Of a stretch of DNA of 64,000 nt, positions 17,252 through 27,447 are shown piece after piece (position 1 is the stretch's first letter; each line of letters begins with the position of its first letter). Under the pieces are notes generated by a model, which worked only from the letters and a program-made list of their open reading frames with translations, searched no databases and was not told the origin of the DNA. Origin of the DNA: Desulfocurvibacter africanus subsp. africanus DSM 2603 (GTDB taxonomy: Bacteria; Desulfobacterota; Desulfovibrionia; Desulfovibrionales; Desulfovibrionaceae); assembly GCF_000422545.1 (NCBI RefSeq), contig NZ_AULZ01000001.1:1-64000 (forward strand). The letters run 5' to 3'. A program made the position numbers and the translations under genes.

Positions 17252-17279
17252 GGGCGTGCGCAGACACCTACGCACGCCC
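17252..17279 (-). terminator. Hairpin after the acetyltransferase gene
   Basis: Stem GGGCGTGCG/CGCACGCCC of nine base pairs, eight bases past the stop codon of the Pat-like gene. There is no U-tract, so it may act as a 3'-end structure rather than a classic terminator. Confidence 0.35.
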
Positions 17280-17286
17280 ATCCGCA

Positions 17287-19968
17287 TCATGGATTCAACG
17301 TCAGCTTCATCTCGACTATATCATCCTCGTAATCAGTCCGCACAATGAACCCCAGCCGTTGCGACAGGCCTATCATGGCCTTGTTCTCGGGCAGGGTCTG
17401 GGCTTCCAGGACTTTCGTTCCCCGGCTCTTCACGTAGCGGATCATCTTTTCCAGCAGCAGCCGCCCTAGCCCCTTGCCCTTCATGTCCCCGCGCACGATG
17501 ATGGCGTATTCGGCCGAGGAGTTATCGGGCTTGGTGGACGTGCGCACCACGCCGAGCGTCTCGGAATCGCCGCTCTGGAGTTGGCGCGTGGCGATGAAGG
17601 CCATCTCGCGGTCGTAGTCGATCTGCGTGAAGCTGGCCATGTCCGCGAATTCGAACTCGCGCGGCGCGCCGAAGAAGCGCAGGCGCAGGTCATCGGCGGT
17701 CAGGCTCTTCACGAAGTCGAAGTGCGCGGGCGCGTCCTCGGGACGGATGGGTCGCAGGAGCACCTTGGAGCCGTCCTTGAGCGCGGCCGCTTCCTCCAGC
17801 TCCTTGGGATAGGGCCGGATGGCCAAGCGCTCCGGGCCGGTCTGGGTCGTGCGCGCGACCTTGATCTGCGCGCCCAGGGCCAGCACGCCCTTGTCATCGG
17901 CGAACAGAGGGTTGATCTCCAGGTCCGTGATCTGGGGCACGTCGATCATGAGCTGCGTTACCTGAATGAGCGTCAGGCAGATGTCATCGACGTCCGCGGC
18001 GGGCAGCGGACCAGCGCCCGAGAGCAGCCGGGCGATGCGCGTGCGGCTTATCAACTCGCGGGCCAGACTCATGTTCAGGGGCGGCAGGGCCACGGCCGTG
18101 TCGCGGATGACCTTGAAGGCCATGCCGCCATGGCCGAAACGCACCACAGGGCCGAAGATGGGATCGATGAACGCGCCCACGAAAAGCTCGTGAGCGCCGG
18201 GCCGGCGACCCATCTGCTGCACCACGAAGCCGTCGATATAGGCCTCCGGCATGTGGCGGTGCACGCGGGACACCAGGCTGGGCGCGACTTCCCAAAGCTG
18301 CTCGGGCGTTTCGATGTCCAGCATCACGCCACCCACGATGAATGGTTGAGGCACCTGCGGCGAGCGGACCTTGAGCGCCACGGGAAAGCCCAGTTCCTCG
18401 GCGATCTGCACGGCCTCGCGCGCCGACGCGCAGGTGCGCGTCTCCACCACGGGCACGCCGTAAGCCGCCAGCACGCCGCGCGCCTCGGCCTCCGAGAGCT
18501 TGTAGCGTTTCTCGGCCAGGGCCTGGGCAACAATCGTGCGAGCCTTGTCCGTGTCCGGGAAGAAGTCGGCGGGCAAGGAATCGGGCGACTCCATGAGCAA
18601 CTGCTGGTTGCGGCGGTAGGTGACCATGTGCAGGTATGCGGACACGGCCTTGTCCGGGGTGTCGAAAGTCGGCACTCCGGCCTGGCGGAATATTTGACGC
18701 GAGGCGCGGTCGCTCTCGGTGCCAAGCCAACTGGTGAGCACCACGCGCTTGGTCTGGCTCACGGTATGCGCCACGGCCTCGGCGATCTTCTCCGAGGGAA
18801 CCTCGGCGAAGGGTACGTGCAGCACCAGCACCGCGGCCACGGACGGATCGTGCAGCAAGGCCTTGATGGCCTGCTCGTAAGCCTGCGCGTCGGCGTCGAA
18901 GTGCAGCACCACGGGATTCTGGCCGGGGCGGTGCGAGCTTCTGATGCCGGCCAGGGCCTTGCGCGTGTCCTCTGCAAGCTCGGCCAACTCGCCGCCGCCT
19001 GAAACGCAGGCATCCGCGGCCAGCAGCCCCACGCTGCGGCCGTTGGCCAGGATGGCCAAACCGTCGGAAAACAGGGTCTGAGTCCTGACCAGGGTGCGCG
19101 CGCCGTCGAACAGGCCGTCCACGCTGTTCACGCGCACGATGCCCGCGCGGCGGAAGGCCACGTCGTAGACCGAGTCGGCGTCCTCCTGGCGTAGCGCGCA
19201 GGCCTGCTCCGGCCGGTACTCGGGCACATTGCCGCCGGGCTTGATTACCAGGATAGGCTTGTTGCGCGCGCTGGCCCGCGCCGCGGACATGAAGCTGCGC
19301 GCGTCGCAGATGGACTCGACGTACAATAGAATGGAGCGCGTCATGGTGTCCGATCCCAGATAGTCGAGCACCGCCGCGAAGTTCACGTCCAGTTGGTCTC
19401 CCAGGGAGATGAAGTGCGAAAATCCGATGCCGCTGCCTTGCGCCCAATCCAGGACAGTGGTGAACAGGGAGTCGGATTGCGTGACGAAGGCGATGCGGCC
19501 CTGGGCCGCGTCCGTGTGCGCCAGGCTCGCATTGAGGCCCGCGCTCGGCGAGATGAGGCCCATGCAGTTGGGTCCCAGCAGGCGCATGCCGTAATGTTTG
19601 GCGGCCTCGTAGGTTTCGTATTCGAGTCGGCCGCGTTCCTCGGCCTCCAGGGTGGCGAAGCCCGGGCCGATGATAATGGCCGCGCGCGTGCCGCGCTTGC
19701 CGAGCTTGCGGATGTAATCGGGCGTATGACTTGGCGGAGTGCAGATCACGGCCAGGTCGGGCGTGATGGGCAGAGTGTCCACGTCCTTGTAGGTCAGCAC
19801 GCCCGAGACGGCCTCGTCCGTGGCCGTAACCGGCATGACCGGCCCCAGGAAGCGGCCCGAGAGCAGATTGCGCATGACGATGGAGCCTGGCGAGCGGGGC
19901 TTGTTGGACGCGCCGATAACGGCCACGGACGTTGGCCGGAACAGGGCGTCGAGATTGGTGACGCTCAT
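17287..19968 (-). CDS. Pat/PatZ-like protein lysine acetyltransferase (acyl-CoA synthetase-GNAT fusion)
   Basis: Large regulator fusing an NDP-forming acyl-CoA synthetase-like region with a C-terminal GNAT domain. The N-terminus is a CoA-binding Rossmann fold ([15 protein letters not shown]), then succinyl-CoA-synthetase-like segments ([13 protein letters not shown]), an ATP-grasp region around 490-700 and the GNAT domain from about 725 ([19 protein letters not shown]). The segment aligned by eye with the catalytic phosphohistidine of active synthetases reads ACALRQ, without His, which fits a sensory rather than catalytic role. The start is the ATG at 19968, giving 893 residues, close to E. 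coli PatZ (886). It is divergent from acs, the classical substrate whose active-site lysine Pat acetylates. Confidence 0.88.
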   Translation of the reverse strand: MSVTNLDALFRPTSVAVIGASNKPRSPGSIVMRNLLSGRFLGPVMPVTATDEAVSGVLTYKDVDTLPITPDLAVICTPPSHTPDYIRKLGKRGTRAAIIIGPGFATLEAEERGRLEYETYEAAKHYGMRLLGPNCMGLISPSAGLNASLAHTDAAQGRIAFVTQSDSLFTTVLDWAQGSGIGFSHFISLGDQLDVNFAAVLDYLGSDTMTRSILLYVESICDARSFMSAARASARNKPILVIKPGGNVPEYRPEQACALRQEDADSVYDVAFRRAGIVRVNSVDGLFDGARTLVRTQTLFSDGLAILANGRSVGLLAADACVSGGGELAELAEDTRKALAGIRSSHRPGQNPVVLHFDADAQAYEQAIKALLHDPSVAAVLVLHVPFAEVPSEKIAEAVAHTVSQTKRVVLTSWLGTESDRASRQIFRQAGVPTFDTPDKAVSAYLHMVTYRRNQQLLMESPDSLPADFFPDTDKARTIVAQALAEKRYKLSEAEARGVLAAYGVPVVETRTCASAREAVQIAEELGFPVALKVRSPQVPQPFIVGGVMLDIETPEQLWEVAPSLVSRVHRHMPEAYIDGFVVQQMGRRPGAHELFVGAFIDPIFGPVVRFGHGGMAFKVIRDTAVALPPLNMSLARELISRTRIARLLSGAGPLPAADVDDICLTLIQVTQLMIDVPQITDLEINPLFADDKGVLALGAQIKVARTTQTGPERLAIRPYPKELEEAAALKDGSKVLLRPIRPEDAPAHFDFVKSLTADDLRLRFFGAPREFEFADMASFTQIDYDREMAFIATRQLQSGDSETLGVVRTSTKPDNSSAEYAIIVRGDMKGKGLGRLLLEKMIRYVKSRGTKVLEAQTLPENKAMIGLSQRLGFIVRTDYEDDIVEMKLTLNP

Positions 19969-20239
19969 GGGCGGTATGCTCTCCCTGTGCTGTGTCTGCC
20001 GGCCCGGAGACGAATCCAGGCCTGAAGGTGAAAGGCCGGATGCGGACGAACGTCTGCCGTTCACATCCCGGATTCCTGCCGTTTACCAAAAAACGTGTGC
20101 AAACGGAACGGATTCTCCTATAGCTGATAGACGCGAGAGGCATTCCGGGGGGTTACGCGCCAAAGGCCGCTCCGTAGCCGAATCAGGCCGCCCTCTTTCA
20201 TTTTCCTGCGACTCATACAAGCCCAAGCGAGGTCCAGCC

Positions 20240-22231
20240 ATGAACAAACAGAGCAGCATCGAGAGCCTGCAGCAAGAAGGGCAATCCTTCCAGCCCCCGC
20301 AGGAAGGCCGCGGGCAAGCCTACATTAAATCCATGGAAGAATACGAGCGCGCATACGCCCGCGCGGCCGAAGACCCGGAAGGCTTCTGGGCCGACAGGGC
20401 CAAGGAGCTGATTACCTGGGACGCGCCCTGGGACAAGGTCCTGCAGTACGATTACAACAAGCCCGAGATCAACTGGTTCAAGGGCGGCAAGCTCAACGTG
20501 GCGGCCAACTGCCTCGACCGTCACCTGACCGACGGCCGGCGCAACAAGGCGGCCATCATCTGGCAGGGCGAGCCCGAGGACGAGGTCAAGGTCTATACCT
20601 ACCAGATGCTGCACACCGAGGTCTGCCGCTTCGCCAACGTGCTCAAGTCCATGGGCGTGAAAAAGGGCGACCGCGTGGCCGTCTACATGCCCATGATCCC
20701 CGAGCTGGCCGTGGCCCTGCTGGCCTGCGCGCGCATCGGCGCCACGCACTCGGTGGTTTTCGCCGGCTTCTCGGCCCACAGCCTGCAGAACCGCATCCAG
20801 GACTGCCAGGCCAAGGTGCTGGTCACGGCCGACGCCGTGATTCGCGCTGGGCGCACCATCCCCCTCAAGCCCAATGCCGACGAGGCGCTCAAAGGCTGCC
20901 CAAGCGTGGAGCAAGTCGCGGTCGTGCGCCGCGCAGGCAACGACGTGACCATGGTCGAGGGCCGCGACCACTGGTGGCATGAACTCATGGCCGGCGAGTC
21001 CATTTCGGACAAGTGCGCTTATGAAGTCATGGATTCCGAGGACCCGCTGTTCATCCTGTACACATCCGGCTCCACGGGCAAGCCCAAGGGCGTGGTGCAC
21101 ACCCAAGGCGGCTATCTGACCTACGCCGCGCACAGCACCCAATGGGTCTTCGACGTCAAGGATGACGACGTGTACTGGTGCACGGCGGACATCGGCTGGA
21201 TCACGGGCCACAGCTACATTTTGTACGGACCGCTGGCCCTGGGCGCCACGAGCTTCATGTTCGAGGGCGTGCCGAGCTACCCTGGCCCAGACCGTTTCTG
21301 GAAGCTCGTGCAGAAATTCAAGGTGAATATCTTCTACACCGCGCCCACGGTCATCCGCGCGCTCATGCGCGAGGGCGAGGAGTGGCCGGCCAAGTACGAC
21401 CTGTCCTCCCTGCGCGTGCTGGGCAGCGTCGGCGAGCCCATCAACCCCGAAGCCTGGCTGTGGTACCACAAGCACATCGGCGGCGGCCGGCTGCCCGTGC
21501 TGGACACCTGGTGGCAGACAGAGACCGGCGGCATCATGATCTCGGCCCTGCCCTACGCCACGCCCCTCAAGCCAGGCTCGGCCACCAGGGGCCTGCCCGG
21601 CGTGCATGCGGCCATCGTGGACTCGGAAGGCAAGGACGTGGGTCCCAACCAGGGCGGCCACCTGGTCATCAAAAAGCCCTGGCCCGGCATGCTGCGCGGC
21701 GTGTTCGGCGACCCAGAGCGCTTCAAGAAGAACTACTTCGAGCGCTTCAAGGGCATGTACGAGTCCGGCGACGGCGCACGCACCGATGATGACGGCTACT
21801 TCTGGATCATGGGCCGCCTGGACGACGTGCTCAACGTCTCGGGCCACCGCCTGGGCACGGCCGAGATAGAGTCCGCCCTCGTGTCGCACCCGGCCGTGGC
21901 CGAGGCGGCGGTGGTGGGCATGCCGCATGCGGTCAAGGGCGAAACCATCTACGCATACGTGTCCCTGCGTACGGGCATCGACCCCAGCGACGAGCTGCGC
22001 AAGGAGCTCAAGGGCCACGTGCGCAAGGAAATCGGCCCCATCGCCGCGCCCGAGTTCATCCAGTTCGCCGACGGTCTGCCCAAGACCAGGAGCGGCAAAA
22101 TCATGCGCCGCGTGCTGCGCAAGATCGCGGCCGGCTCCACCAGCATGGAGGACTTCGGCGATACCTCCACCCTGGCCGATCCGACGGTCATCTCCGACCT
22201 CATCGAAGGCAAGCTGGCGCTGGTCAAATAG
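20240..22231 (+). CDS. acs: Acetyl-CoA synthetase (AMP-forming)
   Basis: Activates acetate to acetyl-CoA through acetyl-AMP. The 663-residue protein contains the P-loop-like [45 protein letters not shown] and the C-terminal [15 protein letters not shown], whose K620 is the acetylation target in the family. The start at 20240 has GCGAGG eight bases upstream; the open frame continues 420 bp upstream over the divergent gene and is not coding. The divergent PatZ-like acetyltransferase suggests direct control of this enzyme by lysine acetylation. No deacetylase gene is in the window. A strong terminator follows. Confidence 0.97.
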   Translation: MNKQSSIESLQQEGQSFQPPQEGRGQAYIKSMEEYERAYARAAEDPEGFWADRAKELITWDAPWDKVLQYDYNKPEINWFKGGKLNVAANCLDRHLTDGRRNKAAIIWQGEPEDEVKVYTYQMLHTEVCRFANVLKSMGVKKGDRVAVYMPMIPELAVALLACARIGATHSVVFAGFSAHSLQNRIQDCQAKVLVTADAVIRAGRTIPLKPNADEALKGCPSVEQVAVVRRAGNDVTMVEGRDHWWHELMAGESISDKCAYEVMDSEDPLFILYTSGSTGKPKGVVHTQGGYLTYAAHSTQWVFDVKDDDVYWCTADIGWITGHSYILYGPLALGATSFMFEGVPSYPGPDRFWKLVQKFKVNIFYTAPTVIRALMREGEEWPAKYDLSSLRVLGSVGEPINPEAWLWYHKHIGGGRLPVLDTWWQTETGGIMISALPYATPLKPGSATRGLPGVHAAIVDSEGKDVGPNQGGHLVIKKPWPGMLRGVFGDPERFKKNYFERFKGMYESGDGARTDDDGYFWIMGRLDDVLNVSGHRLGTAEIESALVSHPAVAEAAVVGMPHAVKGETIYAYVSLRTGIDPSDELRKELKGHVRKEIGPIAAPEFIQFADGLPKTRSGKIMRRVLRKIAAGSTSMEDFGDTSTLADPTVISDLIEGKLALVK

Positions 22232-22262
22232 GCTCCGGACATCAAGCATATCTAATTGCGTC

Positions 22263-22308
22263 AAGCGGCTTCCCCCTGTTTGCAGGGGGAAGCCGCTTTT
22301 TCTTTCCG
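22263..22308 (+). terminator. Rho-independent terminator of acs
   Basis: A 16-bp perfect stem beginning AAGCGGCTTCCCCCTG, TTTG loop, then TTTTCTTTCC, 31 bp after the acs stop. Confidence 0.93.
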
Positions 22309-22463
22309 CCCTCCCCTGGTTTTCCGCCAAACCGGCTCGGAAGCCGATAGCCATATGCGTGCGGCGTATCAGCCCACTCAATCGACTTTTCCATTATATC
22401 TAATGGCACCACGCCCGGAGCTGTCTTATGCTGAGTTTCATTTTTAATCGCAGGGGGGAAGCC

Positions 22464-22874
22464 ATGTCGCACTTGATACGATCAATCACCAAAACCATGC
22501 TGGCAGCAGGCGCTTGCGCCATGCTCGGCGGAGGCATTCTTCAATATACCGGATTGCTGCCGCAAGAGTTGCAATTCGTGAGTCCGGTCCATGCGGAAAT
22601 AGGCGACAGCCTGCTCCCAGTACAAGAACCGATCAAGCGCAGACCGCCGGACCAGGACGCGATTCAGTATTGGTATGATCAGGAGACGGCAAAAGAGCAG
22701 GCCCGCAACGAACGTAACCTGCGGAAGATCGACCTGCGTTTCCAGGAGCAGTGGCCCGGTACAGGCGATGAACGCCAGCGATCGTACGACAGGGCGCGCC
22801 AGCGGGAGATGGATCGATACGAGCGGGAACAACGCGAACTGGAGAGAGAATATAAGCAGAAATTCGCGCGTTAG
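22464..22874 (+). CDS. Exported charged coiled-coil protein of unknown function
   Basis: Unrecognised 136-residue protein. The N-terminus is basic then hydrophobic (MSHLIRSITKTMLAAGACAMLGGG), fitting a signal peptide with likely cleavage after PVHA, so the product is probably periplasmic. The mature part is very rich in Arg, Glu and Gln and ends in a predicted coiled coil (REMDRYEREQRELEREYKQKF). The start at 22464 follows a strong GGGGGGAAG site. Neighbours give no clear role. Confidence 0.7.
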   Translation: MSHLIRSITKTMLAAGACAMLGGGILQYTGLLPQELQFVSPVHAEIGDSLLPVQEPIKRRPPDQDAIQYWYDQETAKEQARNERNLRKIDLRFQEQWPGTGDERQRSYDRARQREMDRYEREQRELEREYKQKFAR

Positions 22875-23186
22875 CAGGTCGAGCCGGACTCAGCGGATTT
22901 CACGTGCCTCATGGGTCGGCGCTCAGCTCCGGCCCTATGCTGCTGCACCCTGACCGGAGTGACCGGACACAGGACTCTGCTCCAGCCCTGCAGATCGTCT
23001 CTTGCATAGGGCGTTGCGAACCTAGTTTAACGCACTTGCAGCCTTACAGTATATCCCTGGGCCAGTGTATCCATGTGAACCAGCTTGCGTAGGATATCTG
23101 CGCGGCTGGGCTCAACGATTTTCGTGTTTATTGATATTGATTTGTCGGTCATCATGCATGTATGGTTCGCCTCACAAGGATATCTT
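22875..23186. other. Non-coding gap before the TPR gene
   Basis: 312 bp without a convincing gene. Minus-strand frames here run into the TPR gene and have no ribosome site. No terminator, repeat or riboswitch fold was recognised; the promoter of the TPR gene should be here. Confidence 0.5.
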
Positions 23187-24155
23187 ATGTCGACCCCGAA
23201 ATTGTCAGGCATTGCCATTACTCCGCCCAAGGAGCCCATGATCGGCGTGTTTTCATCCGAAAGGATAACGCGTGTCGGCTTCGGCGCGACATCGTCCAAG
23301 GTCAAGGAAACCATCTACTATCTTGTGCGTGAGCTTGAAGACGGCGACTACGAAACCCAGCCCATGAACTCCAACTGGCTGCCCATAGGCATCAAGGCCG
23401 TCATCGGCAAGGAACAGCTCCTGAAGCAGTATATGCCGGAGCCGGAGCTGTACGCCAAGAACGTGCTTCCCCAACTCTCGGCACTGCGCAAGGCCCTGGC
23501 CTGGGGCGACAAGTACCGCCAGCAGAACAACTACTTCTCGGCCGAAATGGAGTACACCAAGGCTCTTAACCTGGACGAGGATAACATCAGGGCTACCTTC
23601 GGCATCGGCATCTGCTTCATTGAACGCAATGACATGGAGAAGGCCGTGAAGGTCTTCCAGAAGCTCATGGCCATGGAAGCGACCTACGCCGCCGAACACA
23701 AGCATATGTTCAACGAATTCGGCATCGCCCTGCGCAAGGGCAAGATGTACGACCAGGCCATCGAATACTACGAGCGCGCCGTGGTCCTCGCCCCGGATGA
23801 CGAGAACCTGCACTTCAATATCGCACGCGCCGCCTTCCATAAGGATGATGTGCGCAAGGTCTACCGGCACGTTTCCGCATGCCTGAAGATCAACCCTGCC
23901 CATGAAAATGCCTTGCAGGTCAAAGCCTATCTTGACCGCAAGGTCGGCCGGAATGTCTCCGCGGTGTTGCAGGAGGCTCCGGAAGAAATTTCAGGCGTCG
24001 GCATTCCAGAGCAGGCCGTTCCGGATCAAGGCAAGCGGTCCGACTCCAGCGCCAACCCGCTTTTTTCGCCCGGCGCAAAAAAAGGCGACTCCGGCGCGAA
24101 CCCTTACCAGCCTGCGGTTACGCTTACCACGCGCCAACCACAGAAAAAGAAATAG
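23187..24155 (+). CDS. Tetratricopeptide-repeat protein
   Basis: 322-residue cytoplasmic protein with at least three TPR units in the middle (about residues 105-245), seen as ALAWGDKYRQQNNYFSAEME, FNEFGIALRKGKMYDQAIE and the following helices. The N-terminal 80 residues include a segment (VKETIYYLVRELEDGDYE) of unknown function. The C-terminal 60 residues are low-complexity, with a repeated DSSANP/DSGANP pattern. The start at 23187 has AAGGAT upstream; the frame extends to 23085 without a ribosome site. TPR proteins are scaffolds; the partner is unknown. The phosphatase-superfamily gene follows after 195 bp. Confidence 0.85.
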   Translation: MSTPKLSGIAITPPKEPMIGVFSSERITRVGFGATSSKVKETIYYLVRELEDGDYETQPMNSNWLPIGIKAVIGKEQLLKQYMPEPELYAKNVLPQLSALRKALAWGDKYRQQNNYFSAEMEYTKALNLDEDNIRATFGIGICFIERNDMEKAVKVFQKLMAMEATYAAEHKHMFNEFGIALRKGKMYDQAIEYYERAVVLAPDDENLHFNIARAAFHKDDVRKVYRHVSACLKINPAHENALQVKAYLDRKVGRNVSAVLQEAPEEISGVGIPEQAVPDQGKRSDSSANPLFSPGAKKGDSGANPYQPAVTLTTRQPQKKK

Positions 24156-24350
24156 CATCCGGCCCAGTCACGGTAAGGCTATTAATCTTTGCCTGCGTGC
24201 GACAGCGCCTTTACCAACCTGATCTTTGCATGCACCTAAACGGTCTGAGCCAGCTTCCGACTGACGAGCAGTTGCCAGCCCTTAATGTCTGTACATGGAC
24301 CGTGGCCAGTAGGCCCACAGTTCATCTCGATATCCCGAACTGGTTCCAAT

Positions 24351-25655
24351 ATGACGCCACGCACACGCCTCGTAGTTCTAGGCCTCGACGGACTCGCCCT
24401 GCCTTTAGCGCGACGTCTCTGTGAACTGACCGATCTCCCGGCGCTGGCCTCCTTGGTCCATGACTCCCGCGCCATGCAAGTGGCCTCCGAACTGCCCGAA
24501 CTCTCGCCCGTCAACTGGACATCCTTCTTCACTGCCTGCGGACCCGGAGAGCACGGCGTGTACGGCTTCACGCGCCTGGACCCGGCGAGTTACGCGCTCT
24601 CAATCACCGATTCGAGCCACGTGTGCGCGCCAACCATTTTCGACCGTTTGAGCAGCCAAGGGCTTGTTTCCAAGGTGCTCAATCTGCCCAACACCTACCC
24701 GGCCAAGCCCTTGCGCGGCATGCTCGTGGCCGGCTTCGTGGCGCCGGAGTTGTCCCGCGCCGTGCATCCGCCAGTGCTCGCGGCCATTCTCGCCCGCCAG
24801 GGCTATATACTCGAAGCAGAAACTGCCCGCGGCCGCGCCGAGCCCGATCTGCTTCTGGATGGTTTGACGCGCAGCCTCGTCTCGCGCCAAGCGGCCCTGG
24901 ATCTGCTCTGGGGCGGTCTGGACTTCGACCTCTTCGTCTACGTGCTGACCGAGACGGACCGGCTTTTCCATTTCTTTCTCGATGCGGTGCTCGACCCATC
25001 CCACTGGCTGCACGACAGATGCATGAAGCTTTTGCGCCTGTGGGATACCGCCGTGGCCGATGCGCTTGAACGCTATGACGCCTTGCCCGAGCCCAAGCGG
25101 CTCGTTGTCCTGGCCGACCACGGCTTCGCGCCGCTCATCACCGAGGTGGACGTCAACGCCTGGCTCATGTGCGCCGGATTCCTGCGTCTGCTGCCAGGCA
25201 GCGATCATTCCGAGAGCGGCCAGTGGGACGCAACGCGCATCGCACCCGAGTCACGCGCCTTTGCCCTGGACCCTGGGCGCATCTACCTGCATGATCGCGA
25301 GCGCTTCGGCCGGGGCCTGCTTAATCGGCGCGAGGCCTTGGCCCTGCGCGAGGATATCCGCCAGGGCCTGCTTGAACTGCGCTTCGAGGGCCAGCCGGTG
25401 CTGGAGGCCGTACACCGGGGCGAGGAACTGTACCAAGGCCCCCAGGCACACCATGCGCCGGATCTGGTCTGCGTTGGCCATCCCGGATTCGACCTCAAGG
25501 CCAAGTTCGACCGCCGGGAGATTTTCGGACTATTCGGTCGCACGGGCACGCATACCACGCGCGACGCAATCTTCTGGGACAGTCAGGGATCGCATCCCGC
25601 TCTGTTGCGCGATACGGGCAAGCTGGTCCTGAATCATTTCGCTCTGAAAACGTGA
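24351..25655 (+). CDS. Alkaline-phosphatase-superfamily hydrolase (type I phosphodiesterase-like)
   Basis: 434-residue member of the metal-dependent phosphodiesterase/phosphatase superfamily. Metal and nucleophile motifs in order are GLDGLALPL (first Asp), SPVNWTSFFTACGPGEHGVYGF (nucleophile Thr or Ser), a distal TETDRLFHFF with Asp and His, ADHGF with Asp and His, and a late HTTRDAIFW. No signal peptide, so it acts in the cytoplasm. The substrate cannot be told; such proteins in bacteria are often annotated as predicted nucleotide pyrophosphatases or phosphomutase-like. The start is uncertain: the ATG at 24351 has no clear ribosome site, and 24285 is an alternative. Confidence 0.82.
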   Translation: MTPRTRLVVLGLDGLALPLARRLCELTDLPALASLVHDSRAMQVASELPELSPVNWTSFFTACGPGEHGVYGFTRLDPASYALSITDSSHVCAPTIFDRLSSQGLVSKVLNLPNTYPAKPLRGMLVAGFVAPELSRAVHPPVLAAILARQGYILEAETARGRAEPDLLLDGLTRSLVSRQAALDLLWGGLDFDLFVYVLTETDRLFHFFLDAVLDPSHWLHDRCMKLLRLWDTAVADALERYDALPEPKRLVVLADHGFAPLITEVDVNAWLMCAGFLRLLPGSDHSESGQWDATRIAPESRAFALDPGRIYLHDRERFGRGLLNRREALALREDIRQGLLELRFEGQPVLEAVHRGEELYQGPQAHHAPDLVCVGHPGFDLKAKFDRREIFGLFGRTGTHTTRDAIFWDSQGSHPALLRDTGKLVLNHFALKT

Positions 25656-25673
25656 CGCGATTACTGTTCGGTG

Positions 25674-25702
25674 ATGACAAATAGACCCTTTTACTCTATA
25701 GA
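25674..25702 (+). promoter_or_regulatory. Candidate sigma70 promoter for the 25732 gene
   Basis: ATGACA (25674-25679), 17-nt spacer and TATAGA (25697-25702), 29 bases before the start codon. The AGGAG ribosome site lies downstream of it at proper distance. No experimental support. Confidence 0.45.
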
Positions 25703-25731
25703 ATGACGCTGATAACCATAGGAGCGTCGCC

Positions 25732-26013
25732 ATGCAGAAGACCGTCAGCGCCTACCTCGACCACTTTCATTTCGACTTCGACAATGCGGGCGCCATTGTA
25801 ACCCTCTCACCCACGGCTCCCGACGGCCTCAAGCATCTCTTTACCCGATTGTGCGCAACGCAGCCCACTGAAACCGCCATCTGCCTGTATGAAGGTCTGG
25901 CTGCCATTGCATGCGCGGATGAGTGCACGCCTTTGACCTTCGATCCCGAAATTTGTCCCGCCAATTTCATGCAGGAGCTCACGGTCGAACTTGAGCGCAT
26001 GGCTTGGGACTAG
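25732..26013 (+). CDS. Small protein of unknown function
   Basis: Unrecognised 93-residue acidic protein, start ATG 25732 with AGGAG seven bases upstream. It has no signal peptide or membrane segment. It contains three cysteines spread without a metal motif. It ends 16 bp before the GTG start of the DUF1566-domain gene, so the two are probably one transcript. Its own promoter candidate is at 25674. Confidence 0.72.
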   Translation: MQKTVSAYLDHFHFDFDNAGAIVTLSPTAPDGLKHLFTRLCATQPTETAICLYEGLAAIACADECTPLTFDPEICPANFMQELTVELERMAWD

Positions 26014-26029
26014 CTCGATAAGGACACGC

Positions 26030-27028
26030 GTGGGCAGGCACTATCTTTGGACCGGCTTGGCGAAATGCTGGGATGCTACGGGACGACCCGTGGACTGCGC
26101 CGGCTCAGGCCAAGACGCTGAGTTTCGGCCGGGTTGCCCCTGGCCCGAGCCGCGTTTCAAGACCCAAGGCGAGCTGGTTCTCGACCTGGCAACCGGCCTG
26201 ACCTGGACACGCAACGCCAATCCATTGAACTTCCCGGCGACCTGGAGCGAGGCCCTGGAATTCGTGCGGCTCATGAACGCCGAGTCAGCCCATGGGCACG
26301 CAGACTGGCGCATGCCCAATCGCCGCGAGTTGCGCAGCCTGGTCAGCCACGCGGCGCGCAAGCCGGCCCTGCCCGCGGATCATCCCTTCCAGAGCGTGTT
26401 CTTGGGCTGGTACTGGACCTGCACTACTTCGGCCATGGCGCCCGCCTATGCCTGGTATGTGCACATGGAAGGCGGGCGCATGTTCTACGGCCGCAAGGAC
26501 CAGTACTGCCTGCTGTGGCCCGTGCGCGGCGATAGCCCAGTGCTGCCGGCTACGGGCCAGATGGCCTGCTACGATGACCTGGGTCTTGAAGTGGCTTGCA
26601 CAGGCAGCTTGCAGGATGGCGAACTGCGCGCGGGCGTGGCATGGCCCTCGCCGCGCTATACGCTACTCGATGGTGCCGTGCGCGACGTGTTGACCGGCCT
26701 CGTATGGACCCGTTCAGCCGATATTGCCGGAAAATACCTCACGTGGCAGGCAGCCTTGGACCTTGCGGTGGATATCTCGGCCCGCGACGGCCTGCCGTGG
26801 CGGCTGCCCAGCATAAACGAGCTGGAAAGTCTCGTGGATGCATCGAGCCACTCCCCTGCCCTTCCCGACGGCCACCCGTTCCAGCATGTGCCCGAGGCCT
26901 GCTGGTCCTCCACCACCAGTTTCTTCGAGCCGGACTGGGCCTATTGTCTCTATCTGCATAAAGGCGCGGTGGGCGTGGGCTACAAGCCCAATCCCGAGTT
27001 CGCGGTCTGGCTCGTTCGGGACGAATAG
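26030..27028 (+). CDS. Protein with two DUF1566 (Lcl C-terminal) domains
   Basis: 332-residue protein built as a tandem duplication. Each half has the DUF1566 pattern: a D..TGL.W.R core (DLATGLTWTRN and DVLTGLVWTRS), a WR.P...EL..L stretch (WRMPNRRELRSLV and WRLPSINELESLV), a W...T/S segment (WYWTCTTS, CWSSTTSF) and a C-terminal V/LWPVR-type strand. The domain is a C-type-lectin-like or cell-surface fold of unknown exact role. No clear signal peptide. The start is the GTG at 26030 with AAGGA five bases upstream; an in-frame TTG at 25991 overlaps the previous gene. Cysteines occur in both halves and may pair. Confidence 0.85.
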   Translation: MGRHYLWTGLAKCWDATGRPVDCAGSGQDAEFRPGCPWPEPRFKTQGELVLDLATGLTWTRNANPLNFPATWSEALEFVRLMNAESAHGHADWRMPNRRELRSLVSHAARKPALPADHPFQSVFLGWYWTCTTSAMAPAYAWYVHMEGGRMFYGRKDQYCLLWPVRGDSPVLPATGQMACYDDLGLEVACTGSLQDGELRAGVAWPSPRYTLLDGAVRDVLTGLVWTRSADIAGKYLTWQAALDLAVDISARDGLPWRLPSINELESLVDASSHSPALPDGHPFQHVPEACWSSTTSFFEPDWAYCLYLHKGAVGVGYKPNPEFAVWLVRDE

Positions 27029-27040
27029 GCCATTTCACAC

Positions 27041-27121
27041 AAGATCTGGGAAGGGGTTTGCCTGCCAGAGCGGCTCGCTCCTTCCCAGGCTCCTCCCACC
27101 AGGGGAATGATTCCCTTGCCC
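27041..27121 (+). repeat. 3'-flank repeat after the DUF1566 gene
   Basis: Begins 13 bases after the stop codon and reads GATCTGGGAAGGGG, then a middle block and GAATGATTCCC. Its reverse complement aligns along its length with 28201-28283. It is in sense orientation relative to the gene it follows. Confidence 0.75.
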
Positions 27122-27141
27122 CCATTTTCATCGGCATACTG

Positions 27142-27272
27142 TTTAAAGCAGATTGCTTTTAAGACGCCCGCTCCGGCGTTGACGGCGCAATTGAATTGCG
27201 CCTACGCCTACGCGGCGGCAAGCCATGCCGACGCATGGCTTGCAGAGCATTTTCAAAAGCAAAATGCTCTAA
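27142..27272 (-). repeat. Interspersed hairpin repeat, copy E
   Basis: Full-length inverted copy. One end reads TTTAAAGCA instead of TTTAGAGCA. The GGCGCAA stem is lengthened to GGCGCAATT/AATTGCGCC. It lies 20 bp after the 3'-flank repeat. The rest of the gap to 27447 shows no gene. Confidence 0.9.
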
Positions 27273-27447
27273 GCCCGTGGCATCCGCCTTCTATCTTTCT
27301 GTAAGGTGACCATCGGGCGTCACTCCCTCATGCCCGGCTTGCCGTCGACCTGTTTTCCATGGACGCATAGCGCGAAACAGGTGATATGTGATAGTAGCCA
27401 CGGCAATGCCGCTGGTGCGTTGTCATCCGAATGAACGGGGTAGCCTC

